From the NCBI GenBank assembly GCA_020723305.1, contig DYJC01000010.1, positions 62,001-126,000 of the forward strand: a stretch of DNA of 64,000 nt, given 5' to 3'. Shown here piece after piece: positions 35,850-44,101 of the stretch. This DNA is from Desulfosudis oleivorans (GTDB lineage: Bacteria > Desulfobacterota > Desulfobacteria > Desulfobacterales > SURF-7). The notes beneath the pieces were generated by a model, which did no database searches, was not told the origin of the DNA, and saw only the letters and a list, made by a program, of their open reading frames with translations. The position numbers were made by a program, and so were the translations under genes. Position 1 is the first letter of the stretch; each line of letters opens with the position of its first letter.

Positions 35850-35971
35850 GAGCCAATTTCAAAAGTCTCTTGTTGTAGTTCCGGCGAAAACTAAAATCCA
35901 GTATTTTCGGCTCTTTTCTGAGCACTGACTTTCGCCGGTGTGACGCTTTATAATCGTTTTGAAATTGGCTC
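35850..35971. mobile_element. 122-bp MITE, copy 3
   Basis: Same element as the other two, with perfect 15-bp terminal inverted repeats. TATT stands on both sides (35846-35849 and 35972-35975) as a 4-bp target duplication. It differs from copy 1 at only a couple of internal bases. It lies between the YchJ gene start and the end of the phosphoesterase gene. Confidence 0.88.
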
Positions 35972-36060
35972 TATTATGTCTATCCTCAAAAAGATTATCA
36001 CGCATACAAACGATTTTGGGATTGCAAAGATATCATTCCGGTATTCGCGTTACAAGCCGC

Positions 36061-36540
36061 CTATTCCTCCAGTTCGATAATCTCCGCTTGCTGCTCGTTT
36101 CCTCGAATATGGAGAATCGCAACAGACAAAGGGTTGTCATGCCTTCTTTGGCCGGCACTGCCGGGATTCAAAAAGAGAACTCCATTTTGCTTTTCAATTG
36201 ACGGCCGGTGAGTATGCCCGTAAATAACCACATGAACCCTTGCCGCTGCCGGCACCTTGCCGACCATATGACTGACATGGATAACCGTCTCTCCAATCTC
36301 AATGGTTTCCGATTGCCGTAAGGACAATTTACCTAGATCAAAATCCATATTTCCGCGAACAGCAACAACAGGAGCAATAGATTGTAATTTTTCCAGCACC
36401 TCTTTGGTGTCAATATCTCCGGCATGGATAATCAGATCCATATTGCCGAATACGCTATAAACAGAAGATAGCAACCGGCCATGCGTATCGGAGATAACAC
36501 CGATATCATAAGAATCCTTGCCTGTGATTTTTCTGGACAT
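36061..36540 (-). CDS. YfcE/MJ0936-type metallophosphoesterase
   Basis: A 159-residue calcineurin-like phosphoesterase. Metal ligands are visible in order: GVISDTHGR near residue 14, IIHAGDID near 38, RGNMDFD near 62, then VSHMVGK and YGHTHRPS near 90 and 108. The compact size is that of the YfcE/MJ0936 family of phosphodiesterases; the physiological substrate is not known. It follows ppiB by about 45 bases and shares its strand with ppiB and srkA. Confidence 0.88.
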   Translation of the reverse strand: MSRKITGKDSYDIGVISDTHGRLLSSVYSVFGNMDLIIHAGDIDTKEVLEKLQSIAPVVAVRGNMDFDLGKLSLRQSETIEIGETVIHVSHMVGKVPAAARVHVVIYGHTHRPSIEKQNGVLFLNPGSAGQRRHDNPLSVAILHIRGNEQQAEIIELEE

Positions 36541-36584
36541 AATGAATGAATGTCACCTGAATACTATGGGAAACCAAATTTTTA

Positions 36585-37115
36585 TTACACCAGATTCGGA
36601 AACCTTCTATCCAGCACCCGGTTCCATTCCTTTATCCGATCGGCTGTTTTTTCCATCAGAGAAACGATGTCACCTTCAATGGTAATATTTCGAATCTTAT
36701 CTCCCTGAACAATACTGTCAACAACAGCCTGGTCATCCTTCCCCAGTACTTCTCCAAAAACCGTATGACGGTTATCCAGATGCGGAGTCGGCAGATGGGT
36801 GATAAAAAACTGACTCCCATTGGTACCGGGACCTGCATTGGCCATGGATAGAATCCCGGCTCTGTTATGACGAAGTTCCGATTTAAACTCATCCTCAAAC
36901 CGGTACCCAGGATCACCCGTACCCGTGCCATGAGGACATCCGCCCTGAATCATAAAGTCGGAAATCACCCGATGAAAATTCAATCCCTTATAGTAGTTCC
37001 GTTTTGCAAGATTAACAAAATTGGCTACGGTTACCGGTGTCTGCTGATCATATAATTTTACGCGGATGGTTCCTTTATCGGTTTCAAAAACAGCAATAAT
37101 ATCCTTTGTCGTCAT
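36585..37115 (-). CDS. Cyclophilin-type peptidyl-prolyl isomerase
   Basis: A 176-residue cytoplasmic cyclophilin (no signal peptide). The active-site Arg and Phe are in [13 protein letters not shown], the Gln and Phe in [10 protein letters not shown], and the His in [17 protein letters not shown] stands in front of the ATG. A C-terminal extension of about 30 residues beyond the fold ([14 protein letters not shown]) is helical. It probably assists folding as a general prolyl isomerase. Confidence 0.93.
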   Translation of the reverse strand: MTTKDIIAVFETDKGTIRVKLYDQQTPVTVANFVNLAKRNYYKGLNFHRVISDFMIQGGCPHGTGTGDPGYRFEDEFKSELRHNRAGILSMANAGPGTNGSQFFITHLPTPHLDNRHTVFGEVLGKDDQAVVDSIVQGDKIRNITIEGDIVSLMEKTADRIKEWNRVLDRRFPNLV

Positions 37116-37139
37116 TTCATTCTCCTTATTCCATTTGAT

Positions 37140-38138
37140 TTACGAAACAATGTGATTGGCTTGATTCCGGAGTTGGGACTGGATTCGTATCAGTTGATGT
37201 CCCAGATCATTGATCTCCTGCTGCCAGAACCGGTCACTGCCCCAGTCCGGAAACGTGGTTTTGAATTTATAATCATTCGCCTGTTTGCTGCACCAGGCAA
37301 GAAAGTAAATAATCCTCATGGCACGAAGGGGTTCAATCAGCTTCAACATCCGCCTGTCAAACTTTCGGAACATTTCATATCCTTCCAGTATCAGCTCGAT
37401 CTCCTGCTTGCATTTTTCTGCATGCTCCGGCAACAAAAGCCAGATATCCTGAACCGGCGGCCCGGTCATCATGTCATCAAAGTCAATCACCATGATGCCT
37501 TCCTGAGGCCGGTACAACAGATTTCCCCGATGGCTGTCTCCATGAAGACGGATAAACTCCGTATCATCAAATAAACCGGAACTGATATCCACGATCTTCT
37601 GACCGATCTCCTGAAATGGTTCAACATGCCTCGGGGTTACAAACCCTCCCTTGACCAACTGCCGTATATCACTGCTGGTTGAAATGCCCGGGTGTAAAAC
37701 CGTTCTGGTATTGGCTTTCCGGATGCTTCCGGCAACATGGATTCTGGCGATCACCCGTCCCAGTCTCCGCCAGTCCTCATCTTCGATCACTTCAAATTCC
37801 CGGCCCAGTTTTTTCGGAAAGACCGCAAAATGGATGCCATCCACCTCGCCAAGAGTAGTCCCATTCAACAATTTCAGGGGGGAGACAACCGGGATTTCAT
37901 CTGCTTCACAATCCAGAATAAACTGATGCTCTTCTTCAATCGAATCTTTGGACCATCGGCCTGGCCGGTAAAATTTACCGATCAGACGGGTTCCCTCTTT
38001 TGCCTGAAATTCATAAACCCGGTTGATATAGCTTGGCAGGGGGGAGGTCAGGCCGGTCATGGGAAAACCGGTTGCCTGTTCCACAGCCTCAATTAACCTG
38101 TCCGGCATGATCTTTTGAAAATCGATTAATCCAGTCAC
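37140..38138 (-). CDS. srkA: SrkA/YihE-type stress-response kinase
   Basis: A 332-residue kinase-like protein of the APH/choline kinase fold. The start is a GTG at 38138 with AAAGG six bases upstream. Landmarks are YINRVYEFQ near residue 38, a lysine in LIGKFYRPGRWS, the catalytic loop LHGDSHRGNLL near 198, and the metal-binding DFDDMMTGPPVQDIW near 220. Family knowledge: SrkA (YihE) is a Ser/Thr kinase that counteracts stress-induced death. It is the first gene of a likely srkA-ppi-phosphoesterase operon. Confidence 0.88.
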   Translation of the reverse strand: MTGLIDFQKIMPDRLIEAVEQATGFPMTGLTSPLPSYINRVYEFQAKEGTRLIGKFYRPGRWSKDSIEEEHQFILDCEADEIPVVSPLKLLNGTTLGEVDGIHFAVFPKKLGREFEVIEDEDWRRLGRVIARIHVAGSIRKANTRTVLHPGISTSSDIRQLVKGGFVTPRHVEPFQEIGQKIVDISSGLFDDTEFIRLHGDSHRGNLLYRPQEGIMVIDFDDMMTGPPVQDIWLLLPEHAEKCKQEIELILEGYEMFRKFDRRMLKLIEPLRAMRIIYFLAWCSKQANDYKFKTTFPDWGSDRFWQQEINDLGHQLIRIQSQLRNQANHIVS

Positions 38139-38246
38139 AAAAAACCTTTCATTAACACTCTGTGCAGATTACCAGTCCGGAAAGGCGTTGTAAAGAAGAT
38201 GTTTCAGGTCTGAATAAACGAAGGTATGCAGGAGCGGCTTGCCTTT

Positions 38247-38284
38247 AAAAAAAGGGGCATGGCATCAAGCCATGCCCCTTTTTT
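38247..38284 (-). terminator. Bidirectional rho-independent terminator after the porin gene
   Basis: AAAAAAGGGGCATGGC and GCCATGCCCCTTTTTT form a perfect 16-bp stem with a five-base ATCAA loop, with A/T tracts on both sides. It lies about 24 bases beyond the porin stop on the minus strand and isolates the porin operon from srkA. Confidence 0.93.
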
Positions 38285-38307
38285 CTTTTTTTTAAGAATG
38301 CAAGGAT

Positions 38308-39666
38308 TTAAAAATTGTAGGACACTTTGCTTGCAAACAGGAACCAGTCCGGATCAGGATCAGGATCATTGCCCCAATCAACATCATCAAGCCCGTTCAT
38401 ATAATGACCTTCCAGCTTGAATATCCAGTTTTCATTCAGATCAAACCGTGTGGTCAAACAGGCATCCCGCAGCCATCTTTCTTCCTTGTATCGACCCGGT
38501 ATGCTTTCAAGCTCACTTCCATCTCTATCTCGATCATTGGTAACCCAATCACCATAGTATGCCCCCAGTTCAAACCAATATGTAAACCGGTGTGAGGCAG
38601 ATACAGCCCAACCAAGCACTTCGGTTGTGGGAATATCAGTTGGATTTCCATTAATCAAAACATTTCCAACATCAACCCGAATCATATTATACTCTGCTGA
38701 CAAAATGGTATCGCCTCTTGTGTATTCAACCGATCCAACAATACTGGAAACGTTATCGACTTTCACATCTGTTGATACAGTAGTGCCTCCATTGACTCCG
38801 GTAAGAGTTAAATTGGGTGTTCTGATATCCATGATTGTTTCGATTTCAGTAAACAGCCAGGTGCCTGAGAACCGCAACCCTTCCGCAAAATTAGGGGCCC
38901 ACTGGAGAGATGCATTTTGAGTGTTCAAGGGCGTTGCACTGGATGGTTCGTCAACCTGAACTTCCGCTGCTGCTAGTGCACCTTGTTGTTGTCCATAAGC
39001 CGCTGCTAGTGCAGCAGGGTATCCAAGTTGAAGAGCTCCGGCTTCATACGCTGCTGCAGCTCCGGCTTGTATTGCTGTTCTGAGTCGGTCTTCCAGAATG
39101 GTCGACATATCGATCAGGAGGTTTGATTCTGCTGAAACACCGCCCACACCATATGCCAACTGATAGGAAAAACCTGCCGGTAGTTCACCATATGCCCCGA
39201 CACCCTTGATACCTGCATAGACATCCCGGTTTTGTTCAACATAGATTGCATTGGGAAGCATGATGGATGTCCGTACCGCATCCACATCCCTGGTTTCATT
39301 ATACAAACCCAGGGCAATCTTGACCTTTCCGGCCCGTACTCCAAAGTAGTTGTTGACACGGTAATCACCATAGGCCCAATCAATCTCAAACTCATCATTA
39401 CCCAGCTCCCCGAAATCCCGTGCAAAAATCTGTGCCCCAACCCTCAATCCATCCGCCGGAGTGGTTGAAAAATTGATCCCCATTTCATTGAATTCAAAAG
39501 AGCCATCCTCTGTTTTAATCCCGGAATAATCATACTCGTTTGACTGAATATACCCCTGGGAAATGAATCCATGAATTCCAACATTACTAAACTCATCTAA
39601 AGCAGAAACAGCCCCAACAGGTACAAGACTCAAACATATAAAAAACAGAATAATAATTTTTTTCAT
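38308..39666 (-). CDS. Outer-membrane porin-like beta-barrel protein
   Basis: A 452-residue protein. The ATG at 39666 is chosen because GGGAGG stands eight bases upstream. A signal peptide (LFFICLSLVPVGAVSA) is cleaved near residue 22; the mature N-terminus NVGIHGFISQGYIQSN and the C-terminal FASKVSYNF, ending in Phe, are typical of outer-membrane barrels. The body shows repeated amphipathic strands (FEIDWAYGDYRVNN, FRAGK-like). Odd features are an Ala-rich stretch near residues 195-235 with several AA and AAA runs, and a DPDPDPD turn near the end. It follows two PstS-like genes, so a role in anion or phosphate uptake is possible but inferred. Confidence 0.8.
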   Translation of the reverse strand: MKKIIILFFICLSLVPVGAVSALDEFSNVGIHGFISQGYIQSNEYDYSGIKTEDGSFEFNEMGINFSTTPADGLRVGAQIFARDFGELGNDEFEIDWAYGDYRVNNYFGVRAGKVKIALGLYNETRDVDAVRTSIMLPNAIYVEQNRDVYAGIKGVGAYGELPAGFSYQLAYGVGGVSAESNLLIDMSTILEDRLRTAIQAGAAAAYEAGALQLGYPAALAAAYGQQQGALAAAEVQVDEPSSATPLNTQNASLQWAPNFAEGLRFSGTWLFTEIETIMDIRTPNLTLTGVNGGTTVSTDVKVDNVSSIVGSVEYTRGDTILSAEYNMIRVDVGNVLINGNPTDIPTTEVLGWAVSASHRFTYWFELGAYYGDWVTNDRDRDGSELESIPGRYKEERWLRDACLTTRFDLNENWIFKLEGHYMNGLDDVDWGNDPDPDPDWFLFASKVSYNF

Positions 39667-39679
39667 CAGAATCACCTCC

Positions 39680-40102
39680 CTAGTTCACAGTAATGGTTTT
39701 TACATTTTTAATTGTCGCATCTGCACTCACATATCCGATTGCACCACTCGTTTCCGAAACAAATTGGATGAGCTCCTCATCGGTCTTAAATGCTTTTGGT
39801 TTCTGTCCTTTTCCTGTAAAAACCATTTTCCTCCAATAATTTCTGAACTGGTCAGAACTTCGGTTTATGTATGTCTTTAAAAACTCCTCGTGAACATCTG
39901 TTTCACTTGTGACAAAATTGATACTGGAATTATCCGGCCACTTTGCCATTTTGCCCAGGAATATATTCTCAATATCCTCCTTGTTCAGGGATTCCTGTGA
40001 CACACTGTTATTGGCGATAATCAGAACTTTTGCGAAAGCTGGTACAACAAAAACAAAACCCAGTACACATAGTAACAACATGAAAATCAAAATTTTTTTC
40101 AC
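39680..40102 (-). CDS. PstS-like periplasmic protein, paralogue 1
   Basis: A 140-residue exported protein. The start is a GTG at 40102 after GAGGAGG; the longer frame to 40231 is not translated by this reading. A signal peptide (LLLCVLGFVFVVPAFA) is cleaved near residue 22. The mature part resembles a minimal PBP-like (PstS) domain: LNKEDIENIFLGKMAKWPD, FVTSETDVHEEFL, and SETSGAIGYVSAD, the last corresponding to the usual GAIGYV phosphate-protein motif. It is a single lobe, about half the size of PstS. It is nearly identical to the next gene upstream and lies 13 bases before the porin. Confidence 0.82.
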   Translation of the reverse strand: MKKILIFMLLLCVLGFVFVVPAFAKVLIIANNSVSQESLNKEDIENIFLGKMAKWPDNSSINFVTSETDVHEEFLKTYINRSSDQFRNYWRKMVFTGKGQKPKAFKTDEELIQFVSETSGAIGYVSADATIKNVKTITVN

Positions 40103-40267
40103 TGTGTAGCCTCCTCTGTTAAAATGATTGTAAATGAACATTGCCAGGCTTTCTGACAGATACATAGCAGGTGAATGAAGCGGGGATGATTGAATATCAT
40201 TCGATTTTGTCGGCAGGTCATAGACTTCCAAAAGTTTATGATTATACTTGAAAAAACCAATTTTTTT

Positions 40268-40687
40268 TCATGAAGTAATGGTTTTTACATTTTTTAATGG
40301 TGCATCTGTGCTCACATATCCGATTGCTCCACGGGTTTCTGAAACAAATTGAATGAGCTCCTCATCGGTTTTAAATGTTTTTGGTTTCTGTCCTTTTCCT
40401 GTAAAAACCATTTTCCTCCAATAATTTCTGAACTGGTCAGAACTTCGGTTTATGTATGTCTTTAAAAACTCCTCGTGAACATCTGTTTCACTTGTGACAA
40501 AATTGATACTGGAATTATCCGGCCACTTTGCCATTTTGCCCAGGAATATGTTCTGTATATCTTCCTTGTTCAAAGATTCCTGTGCCACACTGTTATTGGC
40601 AATAATCAGAACTTTTGCGAAAGCTGGTACAACAAAAATAAACCCCAAGGCACATGATAACAAAATGAAAATTAAATTTTTTTTCAC
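40268..40687 (-). CDS. PstS-like periplasmic protein, paralogue 2
   Basis: A 139-residue exported protein with a GTG start at 40687 after GGAGG. The signal peptide (LLSCALGFIFVVPAFA) and mature domain match paralogue 1 almost throughout. Differences cluster in the signal peptide, in NIFLGKM-flanking residues, and at the C-terminus (DAPLKNVKTITS against DATIKNVKTITVN). It is the first of the pair to be transcribed. Two functional copies suggest dosage or slightly different ligands. Confidence 0.82.
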   Translation of the reverse strand: MKKNLIFILLSCALGFIFVVPAFAKVLIIANNSVAQESLNKEDIQNIFLGKMAKWPDNSSINFVTSETDVHEEFLKTYINRSSDQFRNYWRKMVFTGKGQKPKTFKTDEELIQFVSETRGAIGYVSTDAPLKNVKTITS

Positions 40688-40906
40688 TGTGTAGCCTCCT
40701 TTGTTAAGATTATTGTAAATGAACATTGCCTGATGTTCTGACAGATGGATAGTAGGTGAATGAAGCTTAGATGATTGAATATCATTCGATTTTGTTGGCT
40801 GGTCATAGACTTCCAAAAATTAATGATCATACTTGAAAAATCTATTCATTCTTTCATGAGGTTTCATAATATATATTTGAATAACTACAGCATGTCAATC
40901 TCTTAA

Positions 40907-41947
40907 TTATCCACAAGGCTGCTGACCGCCATTTCCGACGGTTGGGTCAATCTCCTCTTTCAGCATACAGCATGCGATTTTATGTTCAGGTGTTCCATCT
41001 TTTTTATAAACAAGATTCTCCGGTTGAATCAGTTTGTTCATTACGCAACCCTCTGATATTGTCAATTCAAAAAGATCCATTTCATTAATTCTGGGTGTTT
41101 TGACAAGTACATTGCCGGCAAAGGCAAAACCATGTATCGGAAAGTCCTCGCAAAGCGGGCATTTATAAACCCTGCCATTGGGGAAGATAAAATAGTTGTC
41201 TGCTACGATCCCAGCGCACTCAAAGGGCTCTTCCGGAGATAAAAAAACTTTCGGATATGTGGTGATGATTCCCCGATTGGCTGCGTCCGAAGCCACCTCC
41301 GGAATTTGCTCCAGCCACTCTTTTTTGGAAATCTGAGTGTCGCTTGCTTTTGTTTTTCTTGAATTTCCACGCATACCAATCACCTGAATAAAGAACCTTT
41401 TAATTCCCATGGATTCAATCAGGGAAGGCATCATGGATAGTTCATGAATATTGGTTCGACTGACAGTATAGATCAGGCTAGTATGAAATCCAAGGGAAAC
41501 CGCTTCTGTGATTCCTTTTAAGCAGGTTTGATAAACCCCTTTCCCGCGAATCCGATCGTTTGTCTTTTCCGTGGCACCATCCAGACTGAAACTCAGAAAA
41601 TCGATTTCAGACGGTGACACCTTCTTTAGAAAATCATGAAACAAAAATCCGTTTGTATCAATGGTTATGGATTTGTACCCAATCGCCCTGGCTCTTTTTA
41701 CAGCCCTGGGCAGATCCGGATGCAATGTGGGCTCTCCTCCAAGAAAAATCACGTTAGCAGACCGGCTTTTCTCCATGAAGGCGCCAAGCCAATTTTCGAT
41801 CACTTCAATGGAAAGAATTTCCGTTCCGTGCTCATGCGGATTGATGTAACAATGCGTGCATCTCAGGTTACATTGCGTTAATATATGAAAGAATAGATTC
41901 GTTGATTTTTTCGAAAACGATACGGTTTTTTTTATCATGAAATCCAT
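40907..41947 (-). CDS. Radical SAM protein with SPASM-like C-terminal cysteines
   Basis: A 346-residue protein. The radical SAM motif is CNLRCTHCY near residue 27, then FLGGEPTLHPD near 68, TIDTNGFLFHD, and FLSFSLDGATEKTNDRIRG near 120. The C-terminal part has FECAG, CPLCEDFP near 265, a Cys in SEGCVMNK, and ACCMLKEE near 325, suggesting one or two auxiliary iron-sulfur clusters. It looks like a SPASM-type maturase or peptide-modifying enzyme, but no candidate precursor peptide is adjacent. It could act on sugars or nucleosides. Two ATG codons at residues 1 and 4 are possible. Confidence 0.78.
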   Translation of the reverse strand: MDFMIKKTVSFSKKSTNLFFHILTQCNLRCTHCYINPHEHGTEILSIEVIENWLGAFMEKSRSANVIFLGGEPTLHPDLPRAVKRARAIGYKSITIDTNGFLFHDFLKKVSPSEIDFLSFSLDGATEKTNDRIRGKGVYQTCLKGITEAVSLGFHTSLIYTVSRTNIHELSMMPSLIESMGIKRFFIQVIGMRGNSRKTKASDTQISKKEWLEQIPEVASDAANRGIITTYPKVFLSPEEPFECAGIVADNYFIFPNGRVYKCPLCEDFPIHGFAFAGNVLVKTPRINEMDLFELTISEGCVMNKLIQPENLVYKKDGTPEHKIACCMLKEEIDPTVGNGGQQPCG

Positions 41948-41969
41948 CGGGTCTGAAATGGATGTTTCA

Positions 41970-41998
41970 AAAACAATATCGGCTTCAGGCCGGTATTT
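41970..41998 (-). terminator. Probable terminator after the cyclic-nucleotide-binding gene
   Basis: On the minus strand AATACCGGC and GCCGATATT form a hairpin with one mismatch, followed by GTTTTTG. It lies about 25 bases after the stop at 42023. The T-run is short, so the call is modest. Confidence 0.45.
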
Positions 41999-42022
41999 AT
42001 CATACTGGGATAGAAATCATTT

Positions 42023-42568
42023 TTATTTTATAATTGTACGCGTAAGAATCTTTGTTTTTCTTTCCTTGGACTGATCTTTTTTCAACTGATTCAGTTCAGC
42101 CTTGGCTTTTACGAGTTCATCATTGGTTAAACGAAGGCGAAGCGACATATATTCTGCAAAAATTCGATATAGCAGCAGCAGAAAATCCAGCTTTTTTTCA
42201 TCAGAAGACAATTTTTCCTGGGCGGAAGTATCGACTGCGAGACAAACTGTCGGGCCATCTGCATAAACAGATGCCGAACGGCTGAGACTGTCAATGATTC
42301 TCATCTCACCAAAAATCTCACCCTTCTTATCTATCTTGACTATTTCATGCCCTTCCTTTTTAATGATGACCTTGCCCTTTAATAAAAAATACAACCAGGG
42401 GTCCCGATCTCCTTCCTGGATAATGGCTTCCCCATCATTATACTCCCTGATTTTGCTTAGTCGTAAAACTTTGGCCAGGTTTTTTATCTCAAAATGCTTT
42501 AATCCGGGAATATCCAAAAGCCTTTGAATATTCTGCATATTGTCTTTCAAGTATTTTGATTCAATCAT
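42023..42568 (-). CDS. Cyclic-nucleotide-binding-domain protein
   Basis: A 181-residue protein. The ATG at 42568 is used because GGAGG stands six bases upstream. A CNMP-binding domain covers residues 25-135: DGEAIIQEGDRDPWLYFLLKG, then IDKKGEIFGEMRIIDSLSRSASV corresponding to the phosphate-binding cassette. The C-terminal helix (LRLTNDELVKAKAELNQLKK) is coiled-coil-like, and there is no DNA-binding HTH, so this is not a Crp/Fnr regulator. The ligand and output are unknown. Confidence 0.82.
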   Translation of the reverse strand: MIESKYLKDNMQNIQRLLDIPGLKHFEIKNLAKVLRLSKIREYNDGEAIIQEGDRDPWLYFLLKGKVIIKKEGHEIVKIDKKGEIFGEMRIIDSLSRSASVYADGPTVCLAVDTSAQEKLSSDEKKLDFLLLLYRIFAEYMSLRLRLTNDELVKAKAELNQLKKDQSKERKTKILTRTIIK

Positions 42569-42684
42569 TAGAACCTCCAAGGATTCGACATTTCACTTGA
42601 TTCGACTATATATTTAAGTATTTATAAAATGTCAATTGACAAATGAGAAGATGGGTCAAGATTTTTAACTGCTTTTCATTCACT

Positions 42685-44100
42685 TCAGCAGTTTTTCTCC
42701 AGACAATCCTTGGTCAGACTTTCATCAAAAGAAACCGGATAACAACCATCAAAACAGGCTTTGCAATAGCTGTTTTTTTCATCATCCGCTCCAGTCGATT
42801 CAAGCAGGCCCTCAAGGGAAAGATAATGGAGAGAGTCCAGACCTAAAAATTCCCTTAATTCCTCAACTGTTTTTTTCGCGGCAATCAATTCACCCTTGGT
42901 CGAAAAATCAATGCCGTAATGGCAGGGAAATCTATGGGGCGGACAGGAAATCCGCATATGTATTCGTTTGACTCCTAGTTCTCGAAGCGCTTTCACCCTT
43001 GTACGGGCCGTTGTGCCACGGATAATGGAATCCTCTATAATAATAATATCCTTGCCTTTTAAAACTTCCTTTACCGGATTCAATTTGACCCGCACTCCAA
43101 AATCCCGCATGTTCTGTGTGGGCTGGATGAAGGTCCGTCCCACATAATGGTTGCGTATCATACCAAGATCAAACGGGATTCCCGACTCTTCTGCATAACC
43201 AAGCGCCGCATAATTACCGGAATCCGGAAATGGCATCACCAGATCCGCATCCACCGGAGCTTCTTTTGCAAGCTGCCTTCCGTTTTTCTTTCGGGTGATA
43301 TAAACATTTTTTCCAAAAAAAGTGCTGTCAGGCCTAGCAAAATAAATATGTTCAAATATACAGAAAGCTCTTTTGACCGGCTTTTCCGATTTTATGCTCC
43401 GGATTCCATCCTTGTAAATGATCACAATTTCGCCTGGATCAAGCTCCCGGATAAATTCCGCCTGAAGAAGATCCAGCGCACAACTCTCTGATGCAAGTAT
43501 ATAATGGCCATTCAGTCTTCCGAGACATAGGGGTCGAAATCCATGAGGATCTTTGATGCCGATCAGTTCTCCCTTTCCCGTAAGCACCACGAAAGAGTAA
43601 GCCCCTTTCAGCAACTCTACGGTTTTCATCAGGGCACCTTCAAGTCCATATTTTAAATTTTTAATAAACACATGAATCGCGACCTCACTATCCATGGTGG
43701 TTTGAAAAATTGAGCCTTCTTCCTCAAACTGATTCTTTAAAATATGCGCATTGACGAGATTTCCGTTGTGGGCAACCGCATAGGATTTTCCCCGGTGATG
43801 AACAACAAAGGGTTGAGCATTGGACAGAATAGAACTTCCGGTAGTTGAATACCGGACATGACCAATGGCTGATCCGCCCTGAAGTTGCTCCAGGTGGCCA
43901 ATATCAAAAACATCCGGAACAAGCCCCATGCCTTTGTGTGCGGTAATGGTTTTTCCCCGGGCAACCGCAATACCCGCACTCTCCTGCCCCCGATGCTGCA
44001 AAGCGTAAAGCCCGAAATAGGTTAATTTTGCCGCTTCAGCATGATCGTAAATACCGAAGATGCCACACTCTTCCCGAGGTCTTTCCGGATTATGGTTCAT
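42685..44100 (-). CDS. purF: Amidophosphoribosyltransferase, iron-sulfur type
   Basis: A 471-residue enzyme for the first committed purine step, transferring glutamine ammonia to PRPP. The N-terminal Ntn glutaminase has its catalytic Cys in REECGIFGIYDH, so about 11 residues would be removed as a propeptide. The phosphoribosyltransferase domain has IIIEDSIIRGTTARTRV near residue 355. Cysteines in RISCPPHRFPC and YCKACFDGC near the C-terminus match those binding a [4Fe-4S] cluster in the Bacillus-type enzyme. It starts one base after the carB stop, which implies coupling. Confidence 0.95.
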   Translation of the reverse strand: MNHNPERPREECGIFGIYDHAEAAKLTYFGLYALQHRGQESAGIAVARGKTITAHKGMGLVPDVFDIGHLEQLQGGSAIGHVRYSTTGSSILSNAQPFVVHHRGKSYAVAHNGNLVNAHILKNQFEEEGSIFQTTMDSEVAIHVFIKNLKYGLEGALMKTVELLKGAYSFVVLTGKGELIGIKDPHGFRPLCLGRLNGHYILASESCALDLLQAEFIRELDPGEIVIIYKDGIRSIKSEKPVKRAFCIFEHIYFARPDSTFFGKNVYITRKKNGRQLAKEAPVDADLVMPFPDSGNYAALGYAEESGIPFDLGMIRNHYVGRTFIQPTQNMRDFGVRVKLNPVKEVLKGKDIIIIEDSIIRGTTARTRVKALRELGVKRIHMRISCPPHRFPCHYGIDFSTKGELIAAKKTVEELREFLGLDSLHYLSLEGLLESTGADDEKNSYCKACFDGCYPVSFDESLTKDCLEKNC

Positions 44101-44101
44101 T

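Larger units (their letters stand above)
39680..40816. repeat. Tandem duplication, period 585 bp
   Basis: The two PstS-like genes and about 130 bases in front of each form a head-to-tail duplication (39680-40231 and about 40265-40816). The leaders in front of each GTG are also highly similar and remain open in frame, although they are probably not translated. The conserved leader suggests recent duplication or a shared regulatory element. Confidence 0.85.

Noticed and set aside
40103-40231. N-terminal extension of the PstS-like protein
   Set aside because: The frame is open, but a GAGGAGG site and signal peptide place the start at the GTG 40102; the extension would put about 43 residues ahead of the signal peptide.
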